Shown: positions 8,361-16,082 of the stretch, piece after piece
Position numbering within the stretch: position 1 is the stretch's first letter
Layout: the number at the start of each line of letters is the position of its first letter
NCBI RefSeq assembly: GCF_900162615.1
Contig: NZ_FUFN01000010.1
Span: 254,149 to 318,148, forward strand
Origin: Virgibacillus proomii
Lineage (GTDB): Bacteria; Bacillota; Bacilli; Bacillales; Amphibacillaceae
Direction of reading: 5' to 3'
Length of the DNA stretch: 64,000 nt
Program-made: the position numbers and the translations under genes
Notes under the pieces: model-generated
The model's database searches: none
Seen by the model: only the letters and a program-made list of their open reading frames with translations
Told to the model about the DNA's origin: nothing

Positions 8361-9593
8361 ATGAATGTACTTCTTATAGGTTTGAATAAATCATGGGCTG
8401 AAACACTAAATGATAAAAGCTATATAAACTTATATGTTATTGAAGAACCTGATTTATGGAAAAAGAAAGGCATATCAGAAGATGATTATCCAAATATTAA
8501 TGAAGTTAAGTTATTAGAATATCAATTCAAAGAGCAAGAAGAATTAAATGACATTATTATTTATGCAAATAGTATTAAGGCTGATGTTATTATACCAGGA
8601 TTAGAATATTCTGTAGCTCCGGCAAGCTATGTTGCCTCTGTTTTAAATTTGCCTAGCCTAGGTGTAGATGCTGCTAATACACTAACAAACAAATATTCTT
8701 TAAGAAAAAGGATGGAAAATACGGATGTAGGTCAACCAAGGTATAAAAAAGTTACTAATATAAATGATGTAAATGAATTTTTTGAAGGGCCAATTATAAT
8801 TAAGCCTACTAATAGACAGGCAAGTGCCGGAGTAATTAAGGTTTATGAGAAGAAAGATATTGCGTCTTCGTGGAATCACTCTCTTGGCCTGGATGAAGGG
8901 ATACATGTTACTGAACGTGATATTAAAGAGGAATTTCTAGTTGAAGAATTATTGACTGGTCAAGAAGTTAGCACAGAGGTTCTTGTTAAAAAAGGAGATA
9001 TAAAATTTCTAAATGTGACTGTAAAAGAAACAATTGACGGAAAGTTTCCAGTTGAAATAGGACACTATTTACCTGGTGAATTATCAGACGATACTAGAAA
9101 AAAATTGAGATCAAATATAGAGGAATTAATAAGCGAATTAGATATTCAAACTGGAATTCTACATGCGGAATGGATTATCGATAATGATAAACCTTATCTT
9201 ATTGAGTGTGCTGGAAGAGCTCCAGGCGATTATATTTTTCAGATGATTAAAATCTCTTATGAATTTTGTCCCTATTCAGCCATGCTAGACATCCTTTTAA
9301 ATAAAAAGACTGAAATTAACCAACAGGGAAAACGTGGTGTTGCAATAACTTTCCTGTCAGCTGAGGAAAATGGCTATTTAAATTGTATAGAAGGGTTTGA
9401 AGAAATTAAAATAAAACCTGAAGTTTTAAATGTAGCACAATTTGTAAAGGTTGGTGATAAAGTTACTATTTTAAAAAGTTCTTGGGATAGGCTAGGTATG
9501 ATTATGTGTAGCGGCACTACAGGGAAAGATGCATTTACGAATACCCAAATTAACAAGAATAAAGTACTTTTTGAAATAGGGGTTAAAGTGTAA
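8361..9593 (+). CDS. ATP-grasp carboxylate-amine ligase (second copy)
   Basis: This 410-residue ATP-grasp ligase is similar in plan to the first copy: IIIKPTNRQASAGV for ATP binding (about residues 141-154), VEELLTGQEVSTEV, and ECAGRAPGDY at the metal site, where the usual Asn-Pro is replaced. The altered metal-site residues suggest changed chemistry or substrate. The ATG at 8361 is preferred over the in-frame TTG at 8352 because TAGGAG lies about 10 bases before the ATG. Two ligases plus one amidotransferase imply up to three amide bonds in the product; that count is inference. Confidence 0.82.
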   Translation: MNVLLIGLNKSWAETLNDKSYINLYVIEEPDLWKKKGISEDDYPNINEVKLLEYQFKEQEELNDIIIYANSIKADVIIPGLEYSVAPASYVASVLNLPSLGVDAANTLTNKYSLRKRMENTDVGQPRYKKVTNINDVNEFFEGPIIIKPTNRQASAGVIKVYEKKDIASSWNHSLGLDEGIHVTERDIKEEFLVEELLTGQEVSTEVLVKKGDIKFLNVTVKETIDGKFPVEIGHYLPGELSDDTRKKLRSNIEELISELDIQTGILHAEWIIDNDKPYLIECAGRAPGDYIFQMIKISYEFCPYSAMLDILLNKKTEINQQGKRGVAITFLSAEENGYLNCIEGFEEIKIKPEVLNVAQFVKVGDKVTILKSSWDRLGMIMCSGTTGKDAFTNTQINKNKVLFEIGVKV

Positions 9594-9621
9594 TTAATCG
9601 AACTTAAAAGGTGGTCTACAA

Positions 9622-10389
9622 ATGAACATCAATTTTGGTTTAACTGCAGATGATTACAGTAAGTATAGGGTACAATATCCAGATAAGGTGTTTAATAAAC
9701 TTCAAGAATTTGGATTAGGAGAAAAAGGACAATCACTACTGGATATTGGTACGGGAACAGGTTTTCTTGGTAGAAAATTTGCTGAAAAAGGTTTAGAAGT
9801 GACAGGTATTGATATTGCCAATGAGCTTTTAAATGTGGCAAGAAAGTTAGATAAAGAGCAGGGTTTAAATATCACATATGTTAGTTCGAAAGCAGAAAAT
9901 ATGCCTTTCGCCAAAAATAGTTTTGATATTGTTACTGCCGCACAATGTTGGCATTGGTTTAATAGTGTAGAAGTTTTACATGAAATCAAAAGGGTTCTAA
10001 AAAAAGACGGAAGGTTAATCATTTTACACTTAGATTGGTTACCTATTAAAGATAATGTGGTCTCAAAAACTGAGGAATTGATACTTCGATATAACCCTAA
10101 TTGGGCAGGCGATGGCGGTAACGGAATCTATCCAGATTGGTTAACGCAGGTATCAGAAGCAGGTTATAGGAATATTGAAACTTTTACATTTGATTTAAAT
10201 GTAAATTTTAGCCATGATGCGTGGAGAGGTAGGATTAGAGCTAGCGCAGGTGTAGGGGCAAGCTTAACTGATGAAGGTTTGAAAAATTTTGACATGGATC
10301 TTAAGAAGTTACTTAATAATGAATTTCCAGGGGATTTAATAATTCCCCATAGAGTCTTTTGTTTAGTTTGTGAACGTCCTAATGTTTGA
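9622..10389 (+). CDS. Class I SAM-dependent methyltransferase
   Basis: The 255-residue protein has a complete class I methyltransferase signature: LLDIGTGTGFLG (motif I, about residues 39-50), VTGIDIANELL (motif II) and FDIVTAAQCWHWF (motif IV). It falls in the UbiE/Methyltransf_11-25 group. SD AAGGTGG precedes the ATG by a normal distance. Motif I is intact here, unlike in the first operon gene, so this is the more certain methylating enzyme. The acceptor is unknown; position suggests a carboxyl, amine or hydroxyl of the pathway product. Confidence 0.82.
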   Translation: MNINFGLTADDYSKYRVQYPDKVFNKLQEFGLGEKGQSLLDIGTGTGFLGRKFAEKGLEVTGIDIANELLNVARKLDKEQGLNITYVSSKAENMPFAKNSFDIVTAAQCWHWFNSVEVLHEIKRVLKKDGRLIILHLDWLPIKDNVVSKTEELILRYNPNWAGDGGNGIYPDWLTQVSEAGYRNIETFTFDLNVNFSHDAWRGRIRASAGVGASLTDEGLKNFDMDLKKLLNNEFPGDLIIPHRVFCLVCERPNV

Positions 10390-10420
10390 ATACTATCAAA
10401 ATATATTGGAGGTTAAATAG

Positions 10421-11356
10421 ATGAAGACTATTGAACAAACTCAAGTAGCGAATCAGATTCAAAATAAACAAAATTTCAAGGTTGAAATACACTCTCAACA
10501 TAAACGCTTATATTTAGTAACTATTAGAGAAGAAATTTTAGAAAAATTTTTTAAAGAGGTTGAAAAAATTGATCTGCAAAGATTGAAATATGTAGAATTT
10601 GAAAGGTTTTATTTAGCAAATAAGCTTGATAAGTTAGTTGGGGATAATTTTTCATCTGTTATAACTGGTATATTAAAAGATAGAGAACATGGCGGATTTT
10701 CATTAAATGGAAATAGTAAACTAAGTAATAAAACTAATTTCATTAAATTATCAACAGCAATTACACATTGCGTTGGGAAATCAATGTTTGATGCAATGAC
10801 TGGAAATTATTATGCGGAATTTGCTGTAAAACATACTGACGAAAGTGATACGTATTTAAGATCAGCATATAAAAGTTTACATTTACACTCTGACGGTGCA
10901 TATGAAGCGGAAATTGTGGACTGGTTATTAATGATGAAGCTTGATGAACAAAATGCTGTAGCTGGAAATTCTAAATTGCTACACATAGATGATTGGGAAG
11001 AGCAGAAGAAATACAGCAAGAATCCTATAGGTCAAGAAAAGGTTAAAAGACAAGGGGCAAAGAGTAAAAATGTAGAAGCTCCTCAATATCGTCCTACTTT
11101 TTTTGAACATAATGGGTCAATGGGTATTTGTTTTGCTGAACAGAATATCAAGCCGGAAAATATGGAACAAGCGATGTATTTTAAAGAACTGTTCCATTCA
11201 ATAGAACAATCTAATGCTTGTGTCTCTTTACATCTACCTATTGGGGAACTTGTAATGTTAAATAATCTGTTCTGGTTACATGGCAGAGAACCTTTTAAAA
11301 AAGATGAAAAGTTGTATAGAGTATTATTAAGGCAAAGAGGTTTTTTTGTTAACTAA
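10421..11356 (+). CDS. CsiD/GlaH-like Fe(II)/2-oxoglutarate oxygenase
   Basis: The 311-residue protein resembles glutarate 2-hydroxylase (CsiD/GlaH). LHLHSDGAYEAEIVDWLLMM carries the His-x-Asp iron ligands (about residues 150-152), followed by KLDEQNAVAGNSKLLHIDDW. A distal LHGREPF supplies the third His, and RVLLRQRG supplies the 2-oxoglutarate Arg. GlaH hydroxylates the C5 diacid glutarate with 2-oxoglutarate and O2. In E. coli csiD sits with lhgO and gab genes; none is present here. It most likely hydroxylates a dicarboxylate-like intermediate of this operon. SD GGAGG lies before the ATG. It is the last gene, followed by a hairpin. Confidence 0.8.
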   Translation: MKTIEQTQVANQIQNKQNFKVEIHSQHKRLYLVTIREEILEKFFKEVEKIDLQRLKYVEFERFYLANKLDKLVGDNFSSVITGILKDREHGGFSLNGNSKLSNKTNFIKLSTAITHCVGKSMFDAMTGNYYAEFAVKHTDESDTYLRSAYKSLHLHSDGAYEAEIVDWLLMMKLDEQNAVAGNSKLLHIDDWEEQKKYSKNPIGQEKVKRQGAKSKNVEAPQYRPTFFEHNGSMGICFAEQNIKPENMEQAMYFKELFHSIEQSNACVSLHLPIGELVMLNNLFWLHGREPFKKDEKLYRVLLRQRGFFVN

Positions 11357-11401
11357 TTTCGTTACAACTATATAACACTTATCGCTTCAAATAGTATGAT
11401 A

Positions 11402-11442
11402 GATAGTCTCATCAATGCGCAAAGTGTACAGATGGGACTATC
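11402..11442 (+). terminator. Hairpin terminator after the biosynthetic operon
   Basis: GATAGTCTCATC at 11402-11413 pairs with GATGGGACTATC at 11431-11442, with one mismatch in a 12-bp stem. It lies 46 bases after the last operon gene. The downstream tract is AT-rich rather than a clean T run, so efficiency is uncertain. Confidence 0.6.
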
Positions 11443-11528
11443 TTATAATAAAAAACTCTAATATTCCAAACAAAGTATTACCGCAATATATGATCCAGCT
11501 CCTAAAATATTGGTTTAATAACTCACCT

Positions 11529-11608
11529 TATACGAACGTTCAGTAAGTCCAGTTATTTTATAAACTTCCCCAGTTGTAAGCAGCGTAATTCACCTCCACA
11601 TTACAAGG
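11529..11608 (-). pseudogene. Possible HTH-type N-terminal fragment
   Basis: On the minus strand an SD-like GGAGGTG (about 11593-11599) is followed by a short reading frame, LLTTGEVYKITGLTERSYK, ending in TAA at about 11529. The segment resembles the start of a MerR- or transposase-type helix-turn-helix domain. It lies just inside the Tn3 end and may be a remnant from an earlier insertion. The family is not established. Confidence 0.25.
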
Positions 11609-11663
11609 TTAAGGTATTACGCAACGTTAATGTCAAATAAAAAATGGGATTTTACTTTAGTGT

Positions 11664-11717
11664 ACAATAAGAAAGCCGATACTTCCTTAACGTAGAAAAC
11701 ATCGGCTTTCTTATTGT
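11664..11717. terminator. 17-bp perfect hairpin, likely bidirectional terminator
   Basis: ACAATAAGAAAGCCGAT at 11664-11680 is repeated in perfect inversion at 11701-11717 with a 20-base loop. T-rich sequence follows on the plus strand. It lies ten bases inside the Tn3-type inverted repeat, so it could insulate the element from flanking transcription. The rest of 11357-11952 holds no gene I can support. Confidence 0.55.
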
Positions 11718-11726
11718 CGATTTTTG

Positions 11727-11764
11727 CTTAGCGTATGTTTTCCGCTTTTTGTTGGTAGGACCCC
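11727..11764 (-). repeat. 38-bp Tn3-family terminal inverted repeat (element end)
   Basis: Read from 11764 inward on the minus strand the segment begins GGGGTCCTACCAAC, has an A-rich middle and ends ACGCTAAG exactly at base 38. Start GGGG, length 38 and end TAAG are the diagnostic features of Tn3-family terminal repeats. The orientation places the transposon interior to the left, which includes the biosynthetic operon, res, tnpR and tnpA. The next five bases outside (AATAA) would be one copy of the target duplication. The partner repeat is not in the window and must lie left of position 1 if this model is right. Confidence 0.8.
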
Positions 11765-11786
11765 AATAAGTTTAAATGTTAAAGAG

Positions 11787-11821
11787 TAAAATCCGTCAGA
11801 GAATCTTACCGACGGATTTTA
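11787..11821. terminator. Bidirectional hairpin terminator
   Basis: TAAAATCCGTC at 11787-11797 pairs perfectly with GACGGATTTTA at 11811-11821. The A/T tails on both arms make it a plausible terminator in both directions. It lies between the Tn3 end and the convergent reductase gene. Confidence 0.6.
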
Positions 11822-11952
11822 TGTTTGAGAAAGCATAAAATTTTTTCGCTAAAGTTAGCTAATATATTAATATTCATCATCTAAGCGAAGGTTGGACAGT
11901 TGCCTGTTCCAAGGCTCCATTCCGGTCAATTTTTAGCCTCCCTCATCACATT

Positions 11953-12726
11953 TTATCTATAAACAAGTCCGCCATCTGTTAGGATAGTTTGTCCTGTAAT
12001 ATAATCTGCATCGTCTGAAGCTAAGAAGGAAACTAAATTAGCCACATCTTCAGGCGTTTGATAGCGCTGCAATGCGATTGCAGATGAGTATTGTTCAAAA
12101 GCTTCACCTGGTTTTAAATCATCGCTATATTTAACCATTTCCTCATCGATTCTGTCCCACATTCTGGTTTTTGCTATACCAGGGCAGTATGCATTGACGG
12201 TGATTTGATATTTTGCTAATTCTTTAGCTGATGAGTGCGTAAATGATCGAACAGCGTGTTTGGTAGCTGAGTAAGTACTTAACATTTCATAGGATTCATG
12301 GCCAGCAATACTGCAAGCGTTAATAATTTTTCCTTTTGTTTCTTGTTTAATAAACTGTTGTGCAGCTGCTTGTGTTCCGAAGACAGTTCCGTTTACATTA
12401 ATTTGGAACAGTCTATTTAATTCATCTTCTTGCACTTTTAAAAATGGAGTAACTGCATCGACACCTGCATTATTGACAAATACATCTAATCGTCCGAAAT
12501 GTTCGACGGTTTTTTTAACTAAGTTAAATTGGTCATCGCGTTTTGCAACATTTCCAACTACACCAATTATGTCAAATCCATTGTCTTTGAATTCTTTAAC
12601 AGTTTTGTTTAAAATAGGCTCATTAATGTCGTGAAGAACCACTTTGAAGCCATCTTTACATAAGCGATGTGCAATACCTTTACCTAAACCTTCAGCTGAT
12701 CCTGTAACTACTGCTACTTTGTCCAT
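11953..12726 (-). CDS. SDR-family acetoin/diacetyl reductase (butanediol dehydrogenase type)
   Basis: The 257-residue short-chain dehydrogenase has the NAD(H) motif TGSAEGLGKGI (about residues 8-18), NNAG (about 87-90), and the catalytic Ser...YSATK (about residues 140-157). The C-terminal ITGQTILTDGG is typical. Overall it is closest to (S)-acetoin-forming diacetyl reductase, BudC/ButA type, which interconverts diacetyl, acetoin and 2,3-butanediol. The ATG at 12726 is chosen because TAGGAGG sits just upstream; the longer frame to 12810 lacks an SD. It lies immediately outside the Tn3 terminal repeat, so it belongs to the host chromosome or an older insertion. Confidence 0.82.
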   Translation of the reverse strand: MDKVAVVTGSAEGLGKGIAHRLCKDGFKVVLHDINEPILNKTVKEFKDNGFDIIGVVGNVAKRDDQFNLVKKTVEHFGRLDVFVNNAGVDAVTPFLKVQEDELNRLFQINVNGTVFGTQAAAQQFIKQETKGKIINACSIAGHESYEMLSTYSATKHAVRSFTHSSAKELAKYQITVNAYCPGIAKTRMWDRIDEEMVKYSDDLKPGEAFEQYSSAIALQRYQTPEDVANLVSFLASDDADYITGQTILTDGGLVYR

Positions 12727-12810
12727 TATTAGTCCTCCTAGAAAATTACTTTTTCGTACACTTCTAATTTTAGCACTAAAGATAGTATTAGAAACGACAA
12801 AACTCGACAA

Positions 12811-13663
12811 AATGTGACAAAAATAGAACTTAACGTAATGATTATAGTTGAAAACTATTACGTATCTAAAAATAAATCATATCTATTATTTTTAATTATC
12901 TTTTCTACTGATAGATGCGCAGTTTGGCTGTAATTGCCTAACTACTAATGTATTTTCTAATAAAAACAATTCCAAAAGGAAAGATATTTCTTAGAGGAAA
13001 CAATTTTATAGGAAATTTTCGAGTGGGGGAAATGTCGAGCACGAAATATAAAGCAATATTAGTTCCTACATTCGTTATATTTGTGATAGGAGTACAAACG
13101 AGGAGGGTATTGCTAAGTGAATTGAATAATAAAACTGTTAACGGAATTTACCAAGTAAAAATAGGGAATAGAAACCTATGATTGAGAGAGGTACAGCATT
13201 GAATAATGAATAAATATGTTAAATTCACACAGAGTATAGATTATGTATGGTGTCCAAACCATATATCGGATATGGAAAAAATTATGATGCCAATTCTGGA
13301 AGGAACGGCTGTTATTGAAATCAATGTACATAACTTCTAGGGTCAAGCATGTATTTCGTAAAGGTAAGTCTTATACTAAGAACAATATTCCATTTACCAA
13401 TTTTAACAAGAAAGATATTATTAAATGGATCGAACAGGACAGGATTAACACAGATGATGAAGAGAATAAGTTTTTTTATAGTTATAGCTTTCTTATACAA
13501 GGAAAGGCCTAGATGCCAAAGTGATTAATGAAGATGGGGGAAATACAGATCGTCTGGCTGTGTAACTTAAGAAGGGCTAGGGAGGTTTAATTATCTACCC
13601 TATTTTTTACAATGCACATTATTGATATAATAACATTACGATTTTAAAAAGGAGTGACTATTC
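12811..13663 (+). pseudogene. Decayed region with coding remnants, no intact gene
   Basis: No convincing full gene is present. Short coding-looking stretches occur in shifting frames: 12948-13181; 13206-13340 (44 residues, with CPNHISDMEKIMMPILEG); 13315-13512 (TNFNKKDIIKWIEQDRINTD); and a tail to about 13565 (LDAKVINEDGGNTDRLAV). The consecutive frames suggest one eroded gene. I recognise no family. The stretch ends at the promoter of the cat leader, where TATAAT at 13626-13631 is the probable -10 box. Confidence 0.4.
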
Positions 13664-13693
13664 GTGGTCAAAACAGTGAAGCGTACCTCCTGA
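13664..13693 (+). CDS. cat leader peptide (MVKT-type attenuation peptide)
   Basis: A GTG-started 9-residue frame reads M-V-K-T-V-K-R-T-S and stops at 13691-13693, behind the SD AGGAGTG (13650-13656). Inducible cat genes of Gram-positive bacteria, for example cat-86, carry a leader beginning MVKT whose nascent peptide helps stall the ribosome in chloramphenicol. Start codon, length, MVKT beginning and overlap with the hairpin below all fit that model. Confidence 0.75.
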   Translation: MVKTVKRTS

Positions 13694-13721
13694 AACAGTT
13701 CTCTAAAAATTTTCAGGAGGT
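13685..13721 (+). promoter_or_regulatory. cat translational attenuator hairpin sequestering the SD
   Basis: ACCTCCTGAAA at 13685-13695 is a perfect 11-bp inverse of TTTCAGGAGGT at 13711-13721. The right arm contains the AGGAGG SD of the cat reading frame (ATG at 13729). The left arm overlaps the last leader codons and stop. A ribosome stalled in the leader would open the hairpin and free the SD, the classical chloramphenicol induction mechanism. Confidence 0.8.
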
Positions 13722-13728
13722 TATTTTT

Positions 13729-14357
13729 ATGTTTTGCGTGATTAATCGAGAGTTATGGAAAAGAAAACCGTATTTTGATCACTTTTCACAATTGAGATGT
13801 ACATTTAGTTTAACAACAAATATTGATATTACTCAACTGCTGTTACTGACTAGAGAAAATAAAGTCAAGCTATATCCAGCTCTAATTTATTTGACTACCA
13901 AAGCCGTTAATGCCCAGAAGGAATTTCGAACCTGTTTTCATAATGGAGAACTTGGTTACTGGGAAAATATGCATCCTAGTTATAGTATTTTTAATAAGCA
14001 AGAAAAACAATTTTCCAAGATGATTTTTCTGAGTTTTATCAAAGCTACAAGAAAGATTTAGATGTTTATGGTAAGAAAATAGGAATGCAATTAAAGGGAA
14101 ACCAGCCACCTAATAGCTTTCCCGTATCTACTATTCCGTGGACCACCTTTACTGGATTTAACTTAAATATTATTAATGAAGGTGACTTTTTACTCCCCAT
14201 TATTACGTGGGGAAAATATTTTTCTTCTGAAGGAAACTCTGTTTTGATTCCAATATCGGTACAAGTTCATCATGCAGTTTGTGATGGGTATCATGCTAGT
14301 CAATTTATAAACGATTTGCAGGAGTTGGCTTTCAGCTGTCAAACTTGGTTAAAATAG
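13729..14357 (+). pseudogene. Chloramphenicol acetyltransferase (type A), frameshifted
   Basis: Two frames together cover a type A CAT. 13729 to about 14020 encodes the N-terminal half (NRELWKRKPYFDHFSQLR, FRTCFHNGELGYWENMHP). From about 14020 the next frame continues (DDFSEFYQSYKKDL, then SVSTIPWTTFTGFNLNI-like sequence) to the active-site QVHHAVCDGYHA, with the catalytic His and DG motif. The frame changes at about 14015-14025, where family proteins have some seven extra residues around FSGIW; a deletion of about 20 bases is the simplest explanation. Without repair no active enzyme is made, yet leader, attenuator and SD are intact. The protein would O-acetylate chloramphenicol using acetyl-CoA. 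Confidence 0.85.
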
Positions 14358-14439
14358 TTATAAATGTAATTAGCTAAGATAGATTTGGCAATCGAGTCTA
14401 GGTTATAGGTCACAAAAGATAACTTCTGCTTTTATCTAT

Positions 14440-14471
14440 CCATCCGTGGAGATAAAATTTACCACGGATGG
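14440..14471 (+). terminator. Hairpin after the cat pseudogene
   Basis: CCATCCGTGG (14440-14449) pairs perfectly with CCACGGATGG (14462-14471). It lies 83 bases after the cat stop and is a likely terminator, without a strong T run. The interval 14472-14714 holds no supported gene. Confidence 0.5.
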
Positions 14472-14715
14472 ACATGCTAATTGGATTACATGAATTATTA
14501 TTAAGCGACAAAACGAACAGATTCTTACATAAAAAAAAGTTGAATTCCTTGCTTTTAATACATGTTATACGGAAAAATTATAATTATTGTTCAGGATTTT
14601 AATAACAACTGCTACAAGGGAGTTTTTCTGCTTTCCTTTATCATTATTAGGTGGACTGGATCTGTTTCGTTTAAGCCTTTGCTTTGAACCTTTAGATCTC
14701 TGTTTTTCCATTATT

Positions 14716-15208
14716 CGTTAGGAAGTTGACTACAGATTGGGCAAGTACTTTGGATAAACGTTGGTTGATTGTACTTGTCATCTTCTTGACTATCTGTCTG
14801 AACAATAATAAGAGCAATACTTCCCTTTTCAGCGCTTCAAGCTTAGGAATAATTTTATTTCGTACTTCTTTTGCTTGGTTTTAATGAGTTTTCATCAAAT
14901 CCAAATAACAAATCATCATAGACACGTAGCTTAATTTCCTGCTTATCAACGGTCACATCCAATCCTTTAGGGAGGACAATTTGAGTGCATTTATTGGTGC
15001 TTTATAAGGGATAAATTTCTCTCCACCTTCTTTCTTCACAATATCTTTTGTTATATGTTGATAGTTTCTTTAATGTGATCTTATGAACTGCTTCCTCCGT
15101 ACCCAGCTTCAACACGAGAGTACATTCCAATTGATTCATAATGGGAAAAGCCTCAAGCCACTCTTGTTCGGTCTTTAATTCTTTGACAACGGGTTGGTTA
15201 CTATTCAC
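14716..15208 (-). pseudogene. Mosaic pseudogene: acetyltransferase N-terminus plus unknown tail
   Basis: The minus strand from 15208 reads MNSNQPVVKELKTEQEWLEA, then FPIMNQL, which matches the start of GNAT-family acetyltransferases, but it loses the family pattern after about 28 residues and stops at 15002. Further down, coding-looking pieces in shifting frames follow (IVLPKGLDVTVDKQEIKLRV; AKEVRNKIIPKLEALK; IALIIVQTDSQEDDKYNQPT and a CPICSQLPNE end). The pieces read in order as one frame-broken protein of unknown family. I infer at least one deletion and two frameshifts. Confidence 0.5.
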
Positions 15209-15253
15209 TATATTTTCTCCCTAATAAAAATACATTTTTTTGTTCAACTCTTA

Positions 15254-15673
15254 TTACATTGGGTCTATCGTTACGATTGTTCCCTGAGCAGTTGCGCAAA
15301 TTTTCTTTTCTCCATTCTGTAATACTTGCACATCACAACGGCAAACTGCTTGTCGTTTGCCGGCATAAATAACCGTCCCGATAGCAATTAATTTTTCTCC
15401 GATGGCTGGTCTTAAGTAATTGATTTTGTATTCCGAAGTTAATACATGTTGCCCTAAAACGGAGCCGCCTACAAAAGTTAATGCGTTGTCAGCAGCGTAG
15501 CTTAAAATACCTCCGTGGACAAATCCGTTTTGCTGTAATAAGTTTTCTTTTACCGGTATTTCTAAAACAGCTTCACCGGAAGTAAACTTAGTTAGTTCGG
15601 CTCCAATTAGCTTACTAAATGCTTGCATCTCTAGTAATTGTCTCCCTATATTAAGTAAATCTTGTTTTTCCAT
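15254..15673 (-). CDS. PaaI-type hotdog-fold thioesterase
   Basis: The 139-residue protein fits the hotdog acyl-CoA thioesterase family (PaaI/YdiI). It has the characteristic NGFVHGGILSYAADNALTF segment (about residues 49-67; the HGG loop and the following acidic residue form the active site), then KINYLRPA and a C-terminal TAQGT strand. Such enzymes hydrolyse acyl- or aryl-CoA thioesters in the cytosol. A strong SD (AGGGGGT) precedes the ATG. The gene stands alone; the substrate is unknown. Confidence 0.78.
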   Translation of the reverse strand: MEKQDLLNIGRQLLEMQAFSKLIGAELTKFTSGEAVLEIPVKENLLQQNGFVHGGILSYAADNALTFVGGSVLGQHVLTSEYKINYLRPAIGEKLIAIGTVIYAGKRQAVCRCDVQVLQNGEKKICATAQGTIVTIDPM

Positions 15674-16082
15674 TACATAACCCCCTACCCTTTTTGGAAT
15701 GATGTTCCAGTTGTCATATGACTTGTTCTGTGTTTTTACGCTTGGTTATTTAAATGTTGCGGTTGTTTGAAAATATTAATTTTATAAAATATAAAGGTAA
15801 TTTAATCATAATTTCAATATTTGTTTATGTCAAGGTAGCTTTACAAACTTAATTGGTAATGGGGAAGTTACTTAAATATGGTACATGAAAGTTTTTTTAA
15901 TTTGTGTCTAGCTGATCATCTCGTTTTACATAAATTTTTCTGAAGAAATATGGTTTTCTTGATATTACGTTCCTTTTTATTCTTGTTGCAGTTTTTCTAG
16001 TGATTTTTTCAATTATGTAAGTGATTAATTATGGAACATGTACATATATTGAGAGTAGGACAAGTAAAAAGGGGAAATGAAG
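15674..16082. other. Gene-free spacer
   Basis: AT-rich spacer between divergent genes. A short hydrophobic reading frame near 15943-16018 (KKYGFLDITFLFILVAVFLV) has no SD or clear start and may be a remnant. No convincing regulatory element was recognised. Confidence 0.4.

Noticed and set aside
3234..11356. Assignment to phosphonate, beta-lactam/tabtoxin or bacilysin pathways
   Set aside because: No PEP mutase, no PLP enzyme and no bacA/bacB-type genes are present, and the AsnB-like protein keeps the Cys2 glutaminase that beta-lactam synthetases lack. Individual enzyme types overlap but the gene set does not match.
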